A stretch of 64,000 nt of DNA from Isoetes taiwanensis (GCA_021234155.1 JAJEKV010000035.1:5967999-6031998); one strand, 5' to 3'. Counted from the first letter of the stretch, positions 20,754 through 32,869 are shown. Translations and numbers: made by a program. The notes: a model not told the origin generated them from the letters alone.

Positions 20754-21330
20754 ATTATGTTTTTTGGCAAGAGCATCTCGAACAAGGGACTAAAACAGAG
20801 GAATTGGAACATAGCGTGAGTTGGTGCAATGATTTAAGATATGCATAGGTTTAATTTGCACCAAAATGCCGAGTGAGTTGGAAGGGTGAAAACCCTTGTC
20901 TCGTATTAGATTTAAATGCAAACCTTCTTCAAAGGCATGTTCCTCGAAGTCATTAAACCTATTTTCTACGTAAAAATGGATTTAAGCAATAATAGATTGA
21001 AGGGAAGCATACTTGCAAACTTTGGCAAATTGAAGAATCTCGATTTTTGGCAATGAGGGAAATCGCTATGTGTGATTTTCCAAGCGGTTTGAGTACTCTT
21101 AGTAGTCTTCAATATCTTATTATTCATGATAATCCAATGATTGTGTAACTGCCAGGCTTTTGGAGTAACCTTGCCAATATTTCCGCGTTGAAGCTTTCAA
21201 ATTCGTGTTACTATGGTATGATACCATCTATATGTGGGAGTTAATGGACTTGAGTGGGTTATTTCTTGACGTAAATCTTTTAAATGGATCTATTTTTGCA
21301 GATTTGGTGTTTTCCCAAATCTTTACCATC
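20754..21330 (+). pseudogene. Truncated LRR receptor-like gene (LRR-1), copy A
   Basis: A degraded version of the gene seen better at 59,410-59,990. Recognisable pieces are MPSELEG, LDLNANLLQRH and a final PSICGS-type LRR near 21,230. Frames break at 20,890, 20,960 and 21,050, mostly where copy B has CAG or CTG. There is no kinase. Confidence 0.65.
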
Positions 21331-21589
21331 TCAATCTAATTGAAATCTCCTCAGTTGTCCTGTCATCTTTTCAGCAGATTTGTCAAGACTGGGATGCAAC
21401 TTGCCCTTTAAGACGACAAACTTGAAGATGTAGTTGGTAATCCCTTTTGCAAATCCTTTCACCTGTGTAATAAATAAATATCAAGGTGATGATGACGAGT
21501 CTAAATATCAAGGTGTAATAAATAAATATCAATAAATATCCAAGAGTTAATATTTTGGAAACATAGACGAGTCTAGAACTTTGAATGTG

Positions 21590-22140
21590 TCCAATTAGTC
21601 TCCCTATTAGTCTCCATGGACTATAAAAACAAATTTCATTCAATCGAGACAAATATGTTGCATGGACCATAATAAAAAACAAATTCCATTCAAATGTGAT
21701 GAATAACAAATTCCATTGCATGGACCATACTGATAAAAAAAACAAATTCCATTCAATTGTTGTGATGAACATCAAATTCCGTTCAATCGTGAGGACTATC
21801 CTGCATGGACCATACGACTGAAACAAATGCAAACTCACACTTAAAATGACAGATTGTTTTACATTTTCCCATAATCCCAAAATGGCGATATCCATGGACA
21901 GATTTTGGGTTGGGTCAAAAAGTTCTTCCGAAAGGGTGTCGTGGATGTGCTTACTCCTTTTTAGTAAGAGTGCCGTGGATTTGCTTACTCCTATTAGTAT
22001 CAATAACGATAAAAACAAATTTCATTCAACTGACTCGAATATATATATTGCATGGATGGACCATACTGATAAAACAAATTCCATTCAATTGTGAGGAATA
22101 TCTTGCATGGACCATACGACTGAAACAATTGCAAACTCAC
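21590..22140. repeat. Degenerate interspersed repeat array before LRR-2, copy A
   Basis: CATGGACCATACTGATAAAA plus ACAAATTCCATTCAA recurs about six times with variable spacers. It is better preserved at 60,275-60,790. Confidence 0.8.
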
Positions 22141-22184
22141 TTTAAAATGTCGGATTGTTTTGCATTTTTCCTGTAATCCCACTA

Positions 22185-23613
22185 ATGGCGATATCCATCC
22201 CTCTCTGTTGTTTTGCATCTGCTATCTTCTTACTCATTTTTCGGCAGTGGCAGTCCAACAATTCGAGCAGGATGCAGAGATTTTGCTGTTATTCAAGGCC
22301 GGCATAACTGACGATCCTTTGGTGCGTTAGCAGGTTGGAAATGCATGCAATTGGACAGGGTTGCATGCACATCTGCTGGTAGAGTCGTGACTTGACACTG
22401 CCAGAAATGCTTCTGGCCGGCTCTATTGCACCAGAAATTGGACAGCTTTCGTCTCTCCAATATCTGCATCTGGGCGGCAACAAATTTAAAGGCAGTATTC
22501 CTTCCTCTGTTGGTGCTCTTCAAAGCTTACAGTATATAAATATGTCCAGAAACTCTCTCTCCGGCAATATTCCTCCCTCCCTTGGCAATTGTTCATCTCA
22601 TAGGATTGAGGCTGTATTACAATAAACTAAGTGGCATGATACCTTCCGGAGCTGGGAAGTCTTCACAGGCTTCAGGTTCTGCTCTTATATTCCAACGGCC
22701 TGTCAGGAAGTATACCACCCCTCAGTTGGGGAGTCTTCAGAGTTTACAATATCTAATCCTAGACGCTAACAATCTCACTGGGAAAATCCCTTGGGAGTTT
22801 GGAAATCTTCAAAACTGGAGGAACTAAGCATGGCTTACAACTATCTCACAGGAGGTATTACTCGTTCACTTCAAAATTGTGTTTTCTCTGTTCTGTGGAG
22901 TATCTGGATGCTAATGAGCTAACTGGTGCAGTGCCATTTGAGCTGGGAGGCTTCAGAATTTGTACAATTTAGACTTGTCAGGCAACAAATTGAAAGGAAA
23001 TATTCCTGCTTCTCTTGGAAATTGTTCCTCTTTAGCATTTCTGAATCTGGATGGTAATCAACTAACAGGAAGTATACCACCTCAGTTGACGAGCCTTCAG
23101 AGTTTACAGTTTCTAGTCCTAGACAATAACAATCTCACTGGGAAAATGCCTTGGGAGTTTGGAAATCTTCAAAATCTGGAGGAACTAAGCATGGCTCACA
23201 ACTATCTGAATGGAATTGTTCCAGTTTTCCTTGCCAATTGTTCCTCTTCAAAATTTGCGGCTGAACGGAAATAACTTGACAGGTATGATCCCCCAGAATT
23301 GGGAAAACTGCTGAACTTGACTGTTCTAGATTTGTCAACAACCTTAGCGGAAGTATTCCCACTACTCTTGGTAACTTGTCATCTCTCACAGATCTATGGT
23401 TGGGTAACAACCTCTATTTAGTTGGCAGAATTCCAAGCGAGTTAGGGGAGGCTCAAACATCTTCAGCGCTTTTTCTCTATATGGATATAATAAAGTGGGA
23501 GGACCTCTACCAGAGGACTTGTAAAACTGCACTGAGCTGGCTTGGGTGGACACTTCCGGAACTGTGCTGAAGTGGAAGATTTCCTTACTTCCCTTCTCAA
23601 GCTGCCACATATC
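22185..23613 (+). pseudogene. LRR receptor-like protein gene (LRR-2), 5' part, copy A
   Basis: The ATG at 22,185 opens a signal peptide (MAISIPSLLFCICYLLTHF in copy B), followed by an N-terminal LRR cap and plant extracellular LRRs of the LxxLxxLxLxxNxLxGxIP type. The frame is broken many times relative to copy B. At 23,613 the gene is cut by a copia retrotransposon. The coding sequence resumes at 28,822 after a 5-bp target duplication (ATATC). Confidence 0.8.
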
Positions 23614-24011
23614 TGTTAACGGAATGGATTCCGGCAGATTATCCGCTGCCCTTCAAACCAACGCACACCTTCGCCACGTCATTCCCTAAGCCACATCATC
23701 CTGTCCACCTCATTGATCCATGACTCCAATGGTCATACCCTTCCAAAAGCCATATCCTTTCCCATAAGACATGTCCTCATGACCTTCATATGCCCTTTCA
23801 CCTGCTTACATAAACTGTCCTATTTCCCATATTCAAAACACATTCAACTCAAGCATTCCACAACTACGGGAGCCCTTCCAGTTGCAAATCGGTTCCAAGA
23901 CGATATGTACTCCTCATATTCATACATGAATATATGATTCCATTATCTATTCAATTGTGTGTGAATATATAAGGTTCTTGTTTTCCGCCATATGCATCAT
24001 ATTTAATTTCA
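23614..24011 (+). repeat. 5' LTR of the copia element
   Basis: 398 bp, starting TG and ending CA, paired with 28,408-28,820. It includes a possible TATA-like GAATATATAAGG near 23,963. Confidence 0.9.
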
Positions 24012-24240
24012 TGGTATCGAGCTTGGTTTCTCACGATTCAAGCAATGGCCAAGAAATCAAAAGAATCCAAATGTGCTATTTTCGCATCAATAAGCCAATC
24101 GCATCGAAGCGAAGAGAATCAAGAATACTTAAGGCAATATTCAAAGTAAATCGTAGATTAGCAAAGACGAAGAAATGGCGTTTTCCATGGAAAAGAAGCG
24201 CATTCTTGAGGCTGATTGATTTTTAATAAAAATCATAGTC

Positions 24241-25060
24241 ATGGTCGCTACTTTAACCGAGACACATCGCCTCATAGAGAGATTTGACGGCCCGGCTTCC
24301 ATCATCGGAAACTTAAATGAAGATGCTATCTAGAAAAAGATTATGGAAGATGGTTGATGGTTCCGAAGCGACCAACCGCCAAGAAGAGAAGGCCAAATGG
24401 GAGGCCCGAGATGGTAGAGCACTACCGCTATCATACCTAATCAAGGACAATGTGGTGACTCATGTCGCTAGAAGGCTTAAAACGTCCAAAGAAGCTTGGG
24501 AACATCTAGTTGGTATGTATGAACCTCAAGATGCATGCACCAAACTTTTTCTAAGAAAAACGATTTTTATAAATCTCTCCAAATGGTGGAAAATCAAAGC
24601 ATGGCCGAATTCATCAATGAATTCAAGACACTTTTGGAGCAACTCACGCAGCTTGGCTCTCCAATTCAAGATTCCGATGCAGTGATGACCCTTCTAGGAA
24701 GTTTGCCTTCCTATGATACTTTCATACAATCCATAGGGCCAGCAATGGGAGGCGCCAGTCAAGCCAGCGACCAATATCATGTCAACCTAATCCACCATAG
24801 CCATGCTTCTTCAAGAAGAAACTAGAAGAAAGTCCTTGAACACTTCTAGTGATGGGTTAAGGTTTTTATACTCAAGCAACAAGCGTCCAAACTCGAGGCA
24901 AGCCCAAGTTTCGAACCCAATACACGATCCGATTCGTCCTTCAATCACCAATCCTTCAACAAGGATGATGCAAGCAAAGGCTTCAAACAAGAAGCCCATG
25001 AATCGCAAATTAATATGTAATTATTGTGGCAAACCAAACCATTATGCTTAGATTGTCACA
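24241..25060 (+). pseudogene. copia gag with zinc knuckle, copy A
   Basis: Capsid-type gag segments (AWEHLVGMYEPQDACTKLF, AEFINEFKTLL) lead to a CCHC knuckle (CNYCGKPNHYA, about 25,015-25,050). Shifts occur between them. A short basic reading frame precedes gag at 24,045 but is broken here. Confidence 0.8.
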
Positions 25061-25129
25061 CCGACTTTAAAAGAGCCGTAATAAGGCAAACGTGATCATC
25101 AATGATCATCAAGAAAGGTTATGTGTCTC

Positions 25130-25440
25130 ACAAGTTTCATGTTCTTTTCTCGTGACTAACCATTCTAGTGGCTGGTTTTAGATTCCGCATGTATGCTTCA
25201 TATGACTCCACAACGGATTCTTTCATCACATATCAAAGATGCCACTTGGGCAGATCGTTTCTCTTAGGAGATGACAAACCCCTCAAGATCGGAAGGACAA
25301 GGCAAAGTTTCGTTGCAACTTCCCGATGGATCGATCAAAACAATACATGATGTATTACATGTACCCCCGCTTGACCAAGAACTTGCTCTCGTTAGCAAGA
25401 TTTATGATGTTGAATTAAAAGTCCAATTTGGCATCAAAGA
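25130..25440 (+). pseudogene. copia protease region
   Basis: An aspartic-protease-like segment around LDSACxxHMT (copy B: 63,847-63,875) is shifted in copy A. The usual DSG/DTG motif appears as DSA, which may be true variation or an error. Confidence 0.6.
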
Positions 25441-25689
25441 GTGCTAACTTCAAGATTCTCATGGACGAACTTGTTCAAGGCATACGCTGGCGAAGTCTCT
25501 ATAGATTCCCGCTTAATGTGCCTCAACACACTGTCCAATGCAGTGACCACTACTCCCAATGATGTTTATCAATGGCACTTTACGATTGGGACATGCTGGA
25601 TCGCATGCCTTGAAGCAACTCCATTCCAAGAAAATGGTTCGAGATTTCAATATTCAGCCAAATACAAATTTGCCAAAGATGTGAAGCAT

Positions 25690-26340
25690 GTTTAATTGGC
25701 AAGCATCATGGGTTACACTTTTCCCAAGGTCACCATTCAAGAGCCGAGCATCCACTTGACTTGGTACACACCGACATTGGTGAGTCCAAATACTTTTGAT
25801 AATGGCTGTAAATATTTCATCACGTTTATTGATGATTACTCTAGATACACCATTAGTATTTTCTAAAGAAATCTGCGCCTTTAGAAGCTTTTAAAGAATA
25901 CAAGCTCTAGCTCGAACCAACTTGGAAGAACCATCAAATGTCTCAGATCCGACAATGGTGGTGAATATATTCCAAAGCATTCCACAAGTTTTTGTGCATA
26001 AACATGGAATTGATGTAAATTTGGCCCCATACTCTCCCCTCAACAAAATGGTGTAGCCGAGAGAAAGAATCGACTCTTCTTTGAAAGTGCACGGTATGTT
26101 GCATTTGAGTCAACTTCCTATTATTTTTTAACAAGCTCTCAGCTTAACAAATTTTACCTATATTCAAAATCGATTGCCCACACAAGCATTGCAAGATCAA
26201 ACTCCATATGAAGCTTGGATTGGTAAGCAACCAACATTATCCCATCTAAAAGTGTTTGGTTGTATTGGATATGTGCATGTACCTAAACAAAAAACAGAAG
26301 AAAAAATGGGAGGACCATAGTATCAAGTGTATCTTTGTTG
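25690..26340 (+). pseudogene. copia integrase core
   Basis: Visible pieces include FITFIDDYSRYT, APYSPQQNGVAERKN-type sequence and THLKVFGC-type sequence near 26,240. Together they give the DDE core of the integrase, which joins the cDNA ends to host DNA. It is split by at least three frame shifts. Confidence 0.82.
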
Positions 26341-26840
26341 GCTATGATGTATCCATAGGAGCATATCGTATGTACAACCCTTACCAAGAAGGTTTTCATC
26401 TCCGAGATGTTACATTTGTTGAAGATACCTTCTGGAATTTGAAAGATGTATCTCCTACATCCTGGTGCCAAGGCCCTTGGCAAGTTCTCTATCCTCCAAT
26501 ATCTCCTCTCACTCAGGATGATAACATGCCACTAATCCTCCAATCCTTCAAGAAGAGCAACAAGCTCCCGCTTATAGTTCCAGGAAGCCCCAAAGAACTA
26601 CAAATATTGAAGATCTTGTTCCCCGACATTATGCAAGATGAAGATGTTCAAGATGACCAACCGATCACCTCGAGTGAAGAAGCCCCTGATCATGTGCAAC
26701 AATTTATGGAAAGCCCACTTCCTCTAGTGGCATCCCCAAGTACAAGTCGATTTGGTCGAAAACGTACTCCATCTTTGAAGGCTTTAGAGTCCTCCATGCA
26801 AACACTAAAGAAGCATTTTTGCCATGCCCATAGTTGGTGA
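26256..26840 (+). pseudogene. copia integrase C-terminus and linker
   Basis: A 194-codon open stretch contains KCIFVGYDVSIGAYRMYNP, the conserved GYxxxxKgYR-like region that follows the copia integrase core. A variable acidic linker follows (QDEDVQDDQPITSSEEAP). Confidence 0.85.
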
Positions 26841-26859
26841 TCCACTAACTCTTAAAGAT

Positions 26860-27560
26860 GCTTTATCAGATCCAAATTCCAAAGAATGGCATGATGCTAT
26901 GACTTCTGAATATGACTCTCTCATGAAGAATCAAACATGGACCTTGCAAACCACTCCCATGTAAGGCAATTGGTTTGTAAGTGGCTCTTTAAACGCAAAA
27001 ATACAAACCTGGCGGATCTATTGATCGTTATAAAGCAAAGATTAGTAGCAAAAGGATATTCTCAAATTGAAGGGATCGATTACCTTGATACCTTCTCTCT
27101 CCTGTCAAAATGACATCCATCAGAACCCTCCTCACACTTCTTTGCTGCTCAGATATGCACATCCATCAAATGGATGTTAAGACTGCATTTCAATGGTAAC
27201 TTGAAGAAGATATCTTCATGAAACAACCGAAGGTTATGTTCAACCTCGACAAGAGACTTTGGTATGCAAGTTACATAAGTCTTTATATGGCCTCAAGCAG
27301 CCTCCACCACGGAAACGGTATCAAATCGACACCTTTCTCAAGTCACATAGCTATGAGCAAGGGGAAATGCACAAAGAATATCTATATCAAGAAGAGAAAC
27401 TGTCATGTTATTTTGCTCCTAGCTCTGTATGTGGATGATGCCATATTAATAAGCAACAACTTGAATTTTTCGAAGCAGTGTAAAACAAATCCTTGCGAAA
27501 GAATTTCAAATGACCGATTATGGTGAATGCCACACGTTTAGGAATCCAAGTCCTAAGAAA
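26860..27560 (+). pseudogene. copia reverse transcriptase
   Basis: It starts with SKEWHDAMTSEYDSLMKNQT, continues KQRLVAKGYSQIEGIDYLDTF, and has the catalytic LYVDDAILIS (YVDD at 27,428-27,439). Stops and shifts in between mean no functional enzyme can be read from this consensus. Confidence 0.9.
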
Positions 27561-27889
27561 TCCAGAAAAGAAGACAATTCATCTACCAACAAAATATATT
27601 GAAGACCTCTTGAAGAAATTTGAGATGGATAAGAGTAAGCCAATAAGTACTCCAATGGATATGAATATAAAATTGTCCAAAAAATATGTGTCCTCAAAAC
27701 CTTCAAGAAGAAGAGATCATGAAGAACACAACCCCTTTACAAGCACGAGGGCGCCCCATGTATCTTGCTATATGTACAAGACCTCTACATTGCTCATGCA
27801 AATCGGTTTTGTAAGTCAATTCTTGAGTAATCCGGGACTCATGCACCGGGCTGCAAAGGAAGAGAATTTTCCTTATCTTTCCGCACTTA

Positions 27890-28400
27890 ACTTTGGACTT
27901 ACATTACAAGGTGGTTCGCTTCACACTCAGATATAGTGATGCTTCTTATGCAAGTGATGTTGAAATTCGCAAGTCCACAACCGGATATTGGTTTCAACTT
28001 GAAAAAGCACCATCTCCTGGTGTAGTAAAAAGCAACCTACAATTTCCTTATCAAAGTGTCAAGGGAATATATAGCTATTTGCCAAGCAACAAAAGAAGCT
28101 ATATGGCTCAAGTAGATTAAAGAAGACATCATGATACCTTCCAAAGACGGTGTTAATCAATCCAAGCCTGATATACAAGTTGCATCAGCATGGCAACACA
28201 ACAAGAATCCAATGCTAGATCAAACATATTGAGATCAAGTATCACTTTGTACTTTAGAAAAGATTCTGAGAAGAAGATTCAACTTTCAATATTGTCCCAT
28301 CAAGACATGGTAGCGCATTTTCTTACAAAACCCTCTACCACCGACAAAATTATTCTCTGCGTACAAAGCCTCAACATAAAAGACAACCGGCTGCATCTAT
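27890..28400 (+). pseudogene. copia RNase H and C-terminal tail
   Basis: The segment SDASYASDVEIRKSTTGYWF is the usual start of the copia RNase H core. HMVAHFLTKPSTTDKI-like sequence near 28,310 is the typical end before the polypurine tract at 28,401-28,407. Confidence 0.82.
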
Positions 28401-28407
28401 GGGGAGG

Positions 28408-28820
28408 TGTTAACGAATGGATTCCGGCCAGTTATCCACGCCTTCAAACCAACACACACCCTTCGCCACGCTCATTCCCCACAAGCCACATCATCCACAT
28501 CCACCTCATTTGATCCATGACTCCAATGGTCATACCCTTTCCAAAAGCCATATTTCCCCACATAAGACATGTCCCATGACCTTTCTTATATGCCCTTTTC
28601 ACCTTACATAAACTGTTCCTATTTCCCGTAATTCAAAACACATTCAGCTCAAGCATTCCCACAACTACGGGGAGCTCCTTCTATGCACCAAGTAACCTCC
28701 AGGACACGGATATGTACTCTCATATTCTATTACATGAATATGTGATTCCATTATCTATTCAATTGTGTGTGAATATATAAGGTTCCTTTTTTTACGCCAT
28801 ATGCATCATATTTAATTTCA
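28408..28820 (+). repeat. 3' LTR of the copia element
   Basis: 413 bp, collinear with the 5' LTR with scattered 1-3 base indels. It ends TTTAATTTCA at 28,820. Confidence 0.9.
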
Positions 28821-28821
28821 A

Positions 28822-30510
28822 ATATCACACATTGCTTTTGGCTGCATTGTTAAATATCCACAGACAACGGTTCCCCTGAAATTTGGAATATGACCTGACT
28901 TTTGAGTTTTTTTGACATAAATTGAGGGCTCCTTGATTGGTGGCAAGATTCCAAAAGAAATTGGAATTTGACATCCTTCAAATAAATAATCGACCCTTCG
29001 TGAGGGCGACAATTGCTTACTTGCGGACTTCAAAGGTACTTATTTTGCCTTCTTCTCTAGGAAAGCTTTTCGCAGGAAGAAATTGTGGTGTAGAAAATAA
29101 CATGTTTCATGGGAGCATCCCTGGAATCATTAGGAATTGTAATGCAGTCCGACCAAACTCCGGTTTAAATAATAATCTGCTCTCGGAAGCGCCACCCTCT
29201 TCGTTTGGAAATTGTTCTTAGACTTCCAATACCTCTATCTATTCAACAACTCTCTTAATGGTTCCAGGCTCTTCTAGTTTTGGAATACAGAACTTGCTTC
29301 AGATGGATCTCCGACAACCAACTCTTTGGTGAAATCCCCGGTAGCCTTGGCAATTGTACCTCTTTACAACAACTTGCTTTATCTTCCAATAATTTGTGAG
29401 GGGAGTATCAGGATACTCTTAAACAATTGCTCTAATCTACAGTGCGAGCTTGTCTAGTAATTTCTTACAAGGATCTGTACCGAAAGTCTAGAACTTTGTG
29501 CACAATTACAAAGACTTTGATCTAGGGAACAATGCTAAGGTGGGAAGCTTTGAAATTTAATTTCACTAAGTTTGCAATCCTTACTAATTGTAATGGGTTC
29601 CTCAAAAGTAACCTAGTGGCTAGGTGCCTGGGTCACGGAGAAAATGCTCAAGGTCATGACTTCTAGACTTGAGAAGGAATAACCTTTATGGAATTATACG
29701 CATTTCTTAAAGGATGGCCAGGATCTTAAGGTGCCGAGGCAGGTTATAACTTGCTTGAAGGACCCATCCCGCCTTGGATAGCTTAATATGAAAACCTTCA
29801 AGTGCTAGAGTTATCAAACAACATGCTTTGGAAGGTGAAATTCCTACACATATGGGCAAAATGGAGAGTTTAATTTTTTAGTGAAGACCAAAACGACTCT
29901 GCACTTTTCGATAACAAAAGACACATTATATCAAGACATTTTTCTACCTAAAGGTAGATCAATTGATGAGCCTTTTTAAATATGTGCTCAAAACTACTAC
30001 CCTCATTGATTTATCAAGCAATAGATTAGTGGGAAAAATTCTCAAGACATTTGGAAACCTCACGGGGTTGCGTTACCTCAGTCACGTCTAATAACAATAG
30101 CCTCGGGCTCTATTCCGACAAGCTTTGAAACTCTGGCTACTCGACTGAGAATGGACCTACACAACAACGAATTGGATTTGAGAATTCAGTGAGCTTGTTC
30201 ACATGCTAAAACCTTTTCAAAAGCTTTAATGTATCATTCAACTACTTGGGCGGAGCTTATTCCAACGGGTGGTCAATTCAAATTACATTTACAATTTCTA
30301 GTTACATAGGTATCTTTGGTTTGTGTGGTTCCCTTTGCCCAGTTGCCGATTTCTCCACCATTCTGCACTCACAAGAACCACACAAGCGGATGTAGGTGGA
30401 AGACTACATGGCTGAGAAAAGATATCTATTGTTGCATTTGTACTTCGAAACTTGATAGGCTTATCGCTAGCCCTATATCACGGGTTTTATTGTTCTAGAT
30501 CGATAACATC
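28822..30510 (+). pseudogene. LRR receptor-like gene (LRR-2), 3' part after the retrotransposon
   Basis: LRR coding resumes in shifted frames: GGKIPKEIG (about 28,940), NNMFHGSIPGIIRNC (about 29,095), FGEIPGSLGNC-like (about 29,330), GSIPTSFE-like (about 30,110) and the C-terminal cap with GLCG (about 30,320). A hydrophobic stretch after the cap (about 30,425-30,500) could be the membrane helix of a receptor. No kinase domain follows, so it is either an RLP-type receptor or a truncated RLK. Breaks are far denser than expected of a working gene. Confidence 0.72.
29600..29690 (+). mobile_element. Possible tRNA-derived SINE head
   Basis: AACCTAGTGGCTAGGTG resembles a Pol III A box, and AAGGTCATGACTTC about 35 bp later weakly resembles a B box. 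It sits inside LRR-2 sequence. The A box is fair, the B box poor, and no tail is seen. Confidence 0.3.
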
Positions 30511-30514
30511 TTTG

Positions 30515-31080
30515 CCATTTTGCTAGGCTTGGGTTAACTAAATAAAAATAAGTTTAACTCTACCAATTCAGAGAAGATAATGGGGCTACCGGACTTGTTT
30601 TATGTTTTACATATCTTCCGCCGCTTATCCGTCAGTCTGATTCGAGAATCAGACGTGACTCCATTGGGTTTGGGGCGATCCTGCCCCTGCATGGCATCAG
30701 GAGTTTACATATAATAGGTGTACCATGCTCCCACGGTCCTCAGTTGAGGGACACATCCTACGGGTCCGTGGCTTTGGGAATTATATGTAATATTTCCTAC
30801 GCTCATATTGCTTTCATATGGTGAGATCTTGATGGATGATTCTAGTCTAAGATCCTAAGGCTCTATTGAATGCTTTCGTTCCTTAAGGAAAGGCTTTTAA
30901 AAATTTTTTTATGTTGTTGGGGCATTGGACCCTGGTTCTCCAGCCCCCAAACCCCCCACTCTAACCACTAGACCACAGCCTATGAAAATTCTACCATGAA
31001 ATATGGGTTTCAAATATGCAATATTCTACAATTAAGATAAAATAGACTATAATATTCTAGGATGTTTGAAAGTTTAAAAA
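30515..31080. other. Stretch with palindromes after LRR-2
   Basis: It contains the near-perfect palindrome GTCTGATTCGAGAATCAGAC (30,632-30,651), a CCACGG/CCGTGG pair (about 30,737-30,770) and a tRNA-like segment listed separately. No coding region is seen. Confidence 0.5.
30910..30985 (-). mobile_element. tRNA-derived SINE head or tRNA pseudogene
   Basis: The minus strand reads GGCTGTGGTCTAGTGGTTAG, an excellent A box region. About 35 bp later comes GGTCCAATGCC, a degenerate B box. The anticodon arm is abnormally G-rich, so a working tRNA is unlikely. Confidence 0.45.
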
Positions 31081-31119
31081 AATATTCAGAGAAAGTTGTA
31101 AAATGTTCTAGAAATTTTT

Positions 31120-32850
31120 TAGAATGTAAGGAATCCAGGAGAATTAAAGGGAATATAAGGAAATCTACAAATAAGAAGAGAATCTAGGAAAATATACAAG
31201 TCTAACTAATCTCTTAAAAATCTAATTGAATCTAAGGGAATCTTCATAATATCCAAGGAATTTAAGAAAAATTTTGATAAATCTTAGAGTTTTTTTTAAG
31301 ATTTTGCAAAGAGGCGATAATAGAATGTTCTAAAATGTTTTCATAATAAAAAGGTGTACAATATAAAATCTTGAAAAAAAAAAATATTCTAGATGCTCAA
31401 AAGGGGCAAGCACCCCAAAGGTCTAAAAATAGAAAATATTTTAAAAATGTTGCAATGATCCAAAATAGGATTATTTTAGAAGGTTTTAAATGCTCATGGG
31501 TAACACCCTCAATCAAAAATAGAAAATTCTAAGAGAACCTAGGGAATCTTCATGAATGCTAAATATAATACATAGAATATTGAAGAATATAGAGGAATCA
31601 AGAGAATCTCAAAAGAGAATCGTTGGTCACCGTATGAACGCTAAAATCTGGAACAATCCGTAGTGGGGATTATTAATTTTCTTGTGATATATATACAAGT
31701 TTTGTACTATGAGTGGTTATACCATGAACGATTGAAATATAAGCTTAACATTGATGGAATCTCATAGTATCTAGGAAGTCTTCTAGAGTCTTGATAACTT
31801 AAGAGAATCTTTATAGGATCTCTATTGATGACATCAGACTTTGGAAGGGATGATTCCTCGAGGAATTGTAAAACTGGACTAGAAATCAATTTTAAAGTCA
31901 TGTGATGAATACTCTATAGAGATTCTCCAAGATTCCACCAAGATTCTCCATACTCAAAGATTTTATGAAGATTACCTTAGATTCTTTTAGATTCTTAAAG
32001 ATTCTCTTGAGATTCCCAAAGATTATCCTAATATTCCTCAAGATTCCATGTAGATTCTTCTAGATTTCCTTAAATTGAAGATTCCCCTTTAGAACACATC
32101 TAGTGTCGTATGACTTCTGGATCCCTTTGGATTCCCCCTTCTAAATTCTCAAAAATTCAAGCAAAGATCCCTAGATTCCTTGGCGGTTCCAAAGATTCTC
32201 TAGATTTTCAAAGATTGAGTCTCAAGATTTTGATCCCCAGCTGATTCCCGCGCAGATTCTCCTGTATTCCTTTGAATTCGGCGAAGATTCTACTAGATTC
32301 TTCTAAGATTCCATCAAGATTCCCCTATATTTCCCCAAATATTTTTTTGAAGATTCTCAGATTCTATATTCTTTTTAATCTCATCGACTCTAAGACTATC
32401 CTCGATATTTCCCTCAGATTCCGTGCTAAGTTATCCCAAGACTCCTCTCTCTAGATTCTAGATCTCCAAATATTCCTCTTGAGATTCCCAAAGATTCATC
32501 CAGATCCCTGGAATCTCCCGCCAGATTCCCTTAAGATCCCTGCCATAGATCCCCTTATCTGTGTCTCCCATAAAAGACTCCTAAGATTCTATGCCTGCTT
32601 CTCCTAGATTCCTTAAATTCTATGAAGATCCCTCTTGGTGCCTAAGATTCTTTTCATCTTAAACCTTTTTGAAGGTCTTTAGATTCTCCCAGATTCTTTG
32701 AGATTCCTAGCAGATTTCTAAGACATCTCTTCGGTGATTCCTCGATTTTCAGCAAGTGATTATCTCGCAAGATTCCCCTAGATTCCCCTAAGTTTCTGTA
32801 TGGGGCTGGTTCTCTCGTGCATTCCCTTGTATCCGCGGAATATCCCCAGA
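31120..32850. repeat. AGATTC-rich quasi-satellite with strand switch
   Basis: From about 31,910 to 32,800 the plus strand carries GATTC about 35 times, usually as AGATTCYYY at spacings of roughly 10-30 bp. From about 31,120 to 31,870 the same word appears mainly as its complement, GAATCT. There is no fixed unit, no frame and no clear ends. The density is far above chance expectation for a 5-mer (about one per kilobase per strand). Confidence 0.85.
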
Positions 32851-32869
32851 TTTCATCCAAATATCAAGT

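Larger units (their letters stand above)
16255..25332. repeat. Segmental duplication, copy A
   Basis: Collinear and near-identical with 54,872-64,000. Homology starts abruptly at GGTAACATTTAGGGC, and the comparison ends only because the window ends. It contains the membrane-protein segment, MITE, GATA repeat, two LRR genes and the 5' part of the copia element in the same order. Most differences from copy B are small changes at CAG/CTG positions. Confidence 0.95.
23614..28820 (+). mobile_element. Ty1/copia LTR retrotransposon, complete but frame-broken
   Basis: The 5' LTR is 23,614-24,011 (TGTTAACGG...TTTAATTTCA) and the 3' LTR is 28,408-28,820. The primer-binding site starts at 24,012 and resembles initiator tRNA-Met (TGGTATC..AGC), with the CAG damaged here but intact in copy B. 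A polypurine tract (GGGGAGG) precedes the 3' LTR. The internal order is gag, CCHC knuckle, protease, integrase, reverse transcriptase, RNase H. Integrase before RT defines the copia type. The target-site duplication is ATATC (23,609-23,613 and 28,822-28,826, with one extra A). It inserted in the sense orientation into LRR-2. Numerous stops and shifts are present. Confidence 0.93.

Noticed and set aside
21383-22018. 211-codon minus-strand frame upstream of LRR-2
   Set aside because: It covers the degenerate repeat array. Its repeated blocks mirror the DNA repeats, and no domain is present.
30910-30985. Functional tRNA gene on the minus strand
   Set aside because: The A box is good, but the anticodon arm is an implausible G-run and the B box is degenerate.
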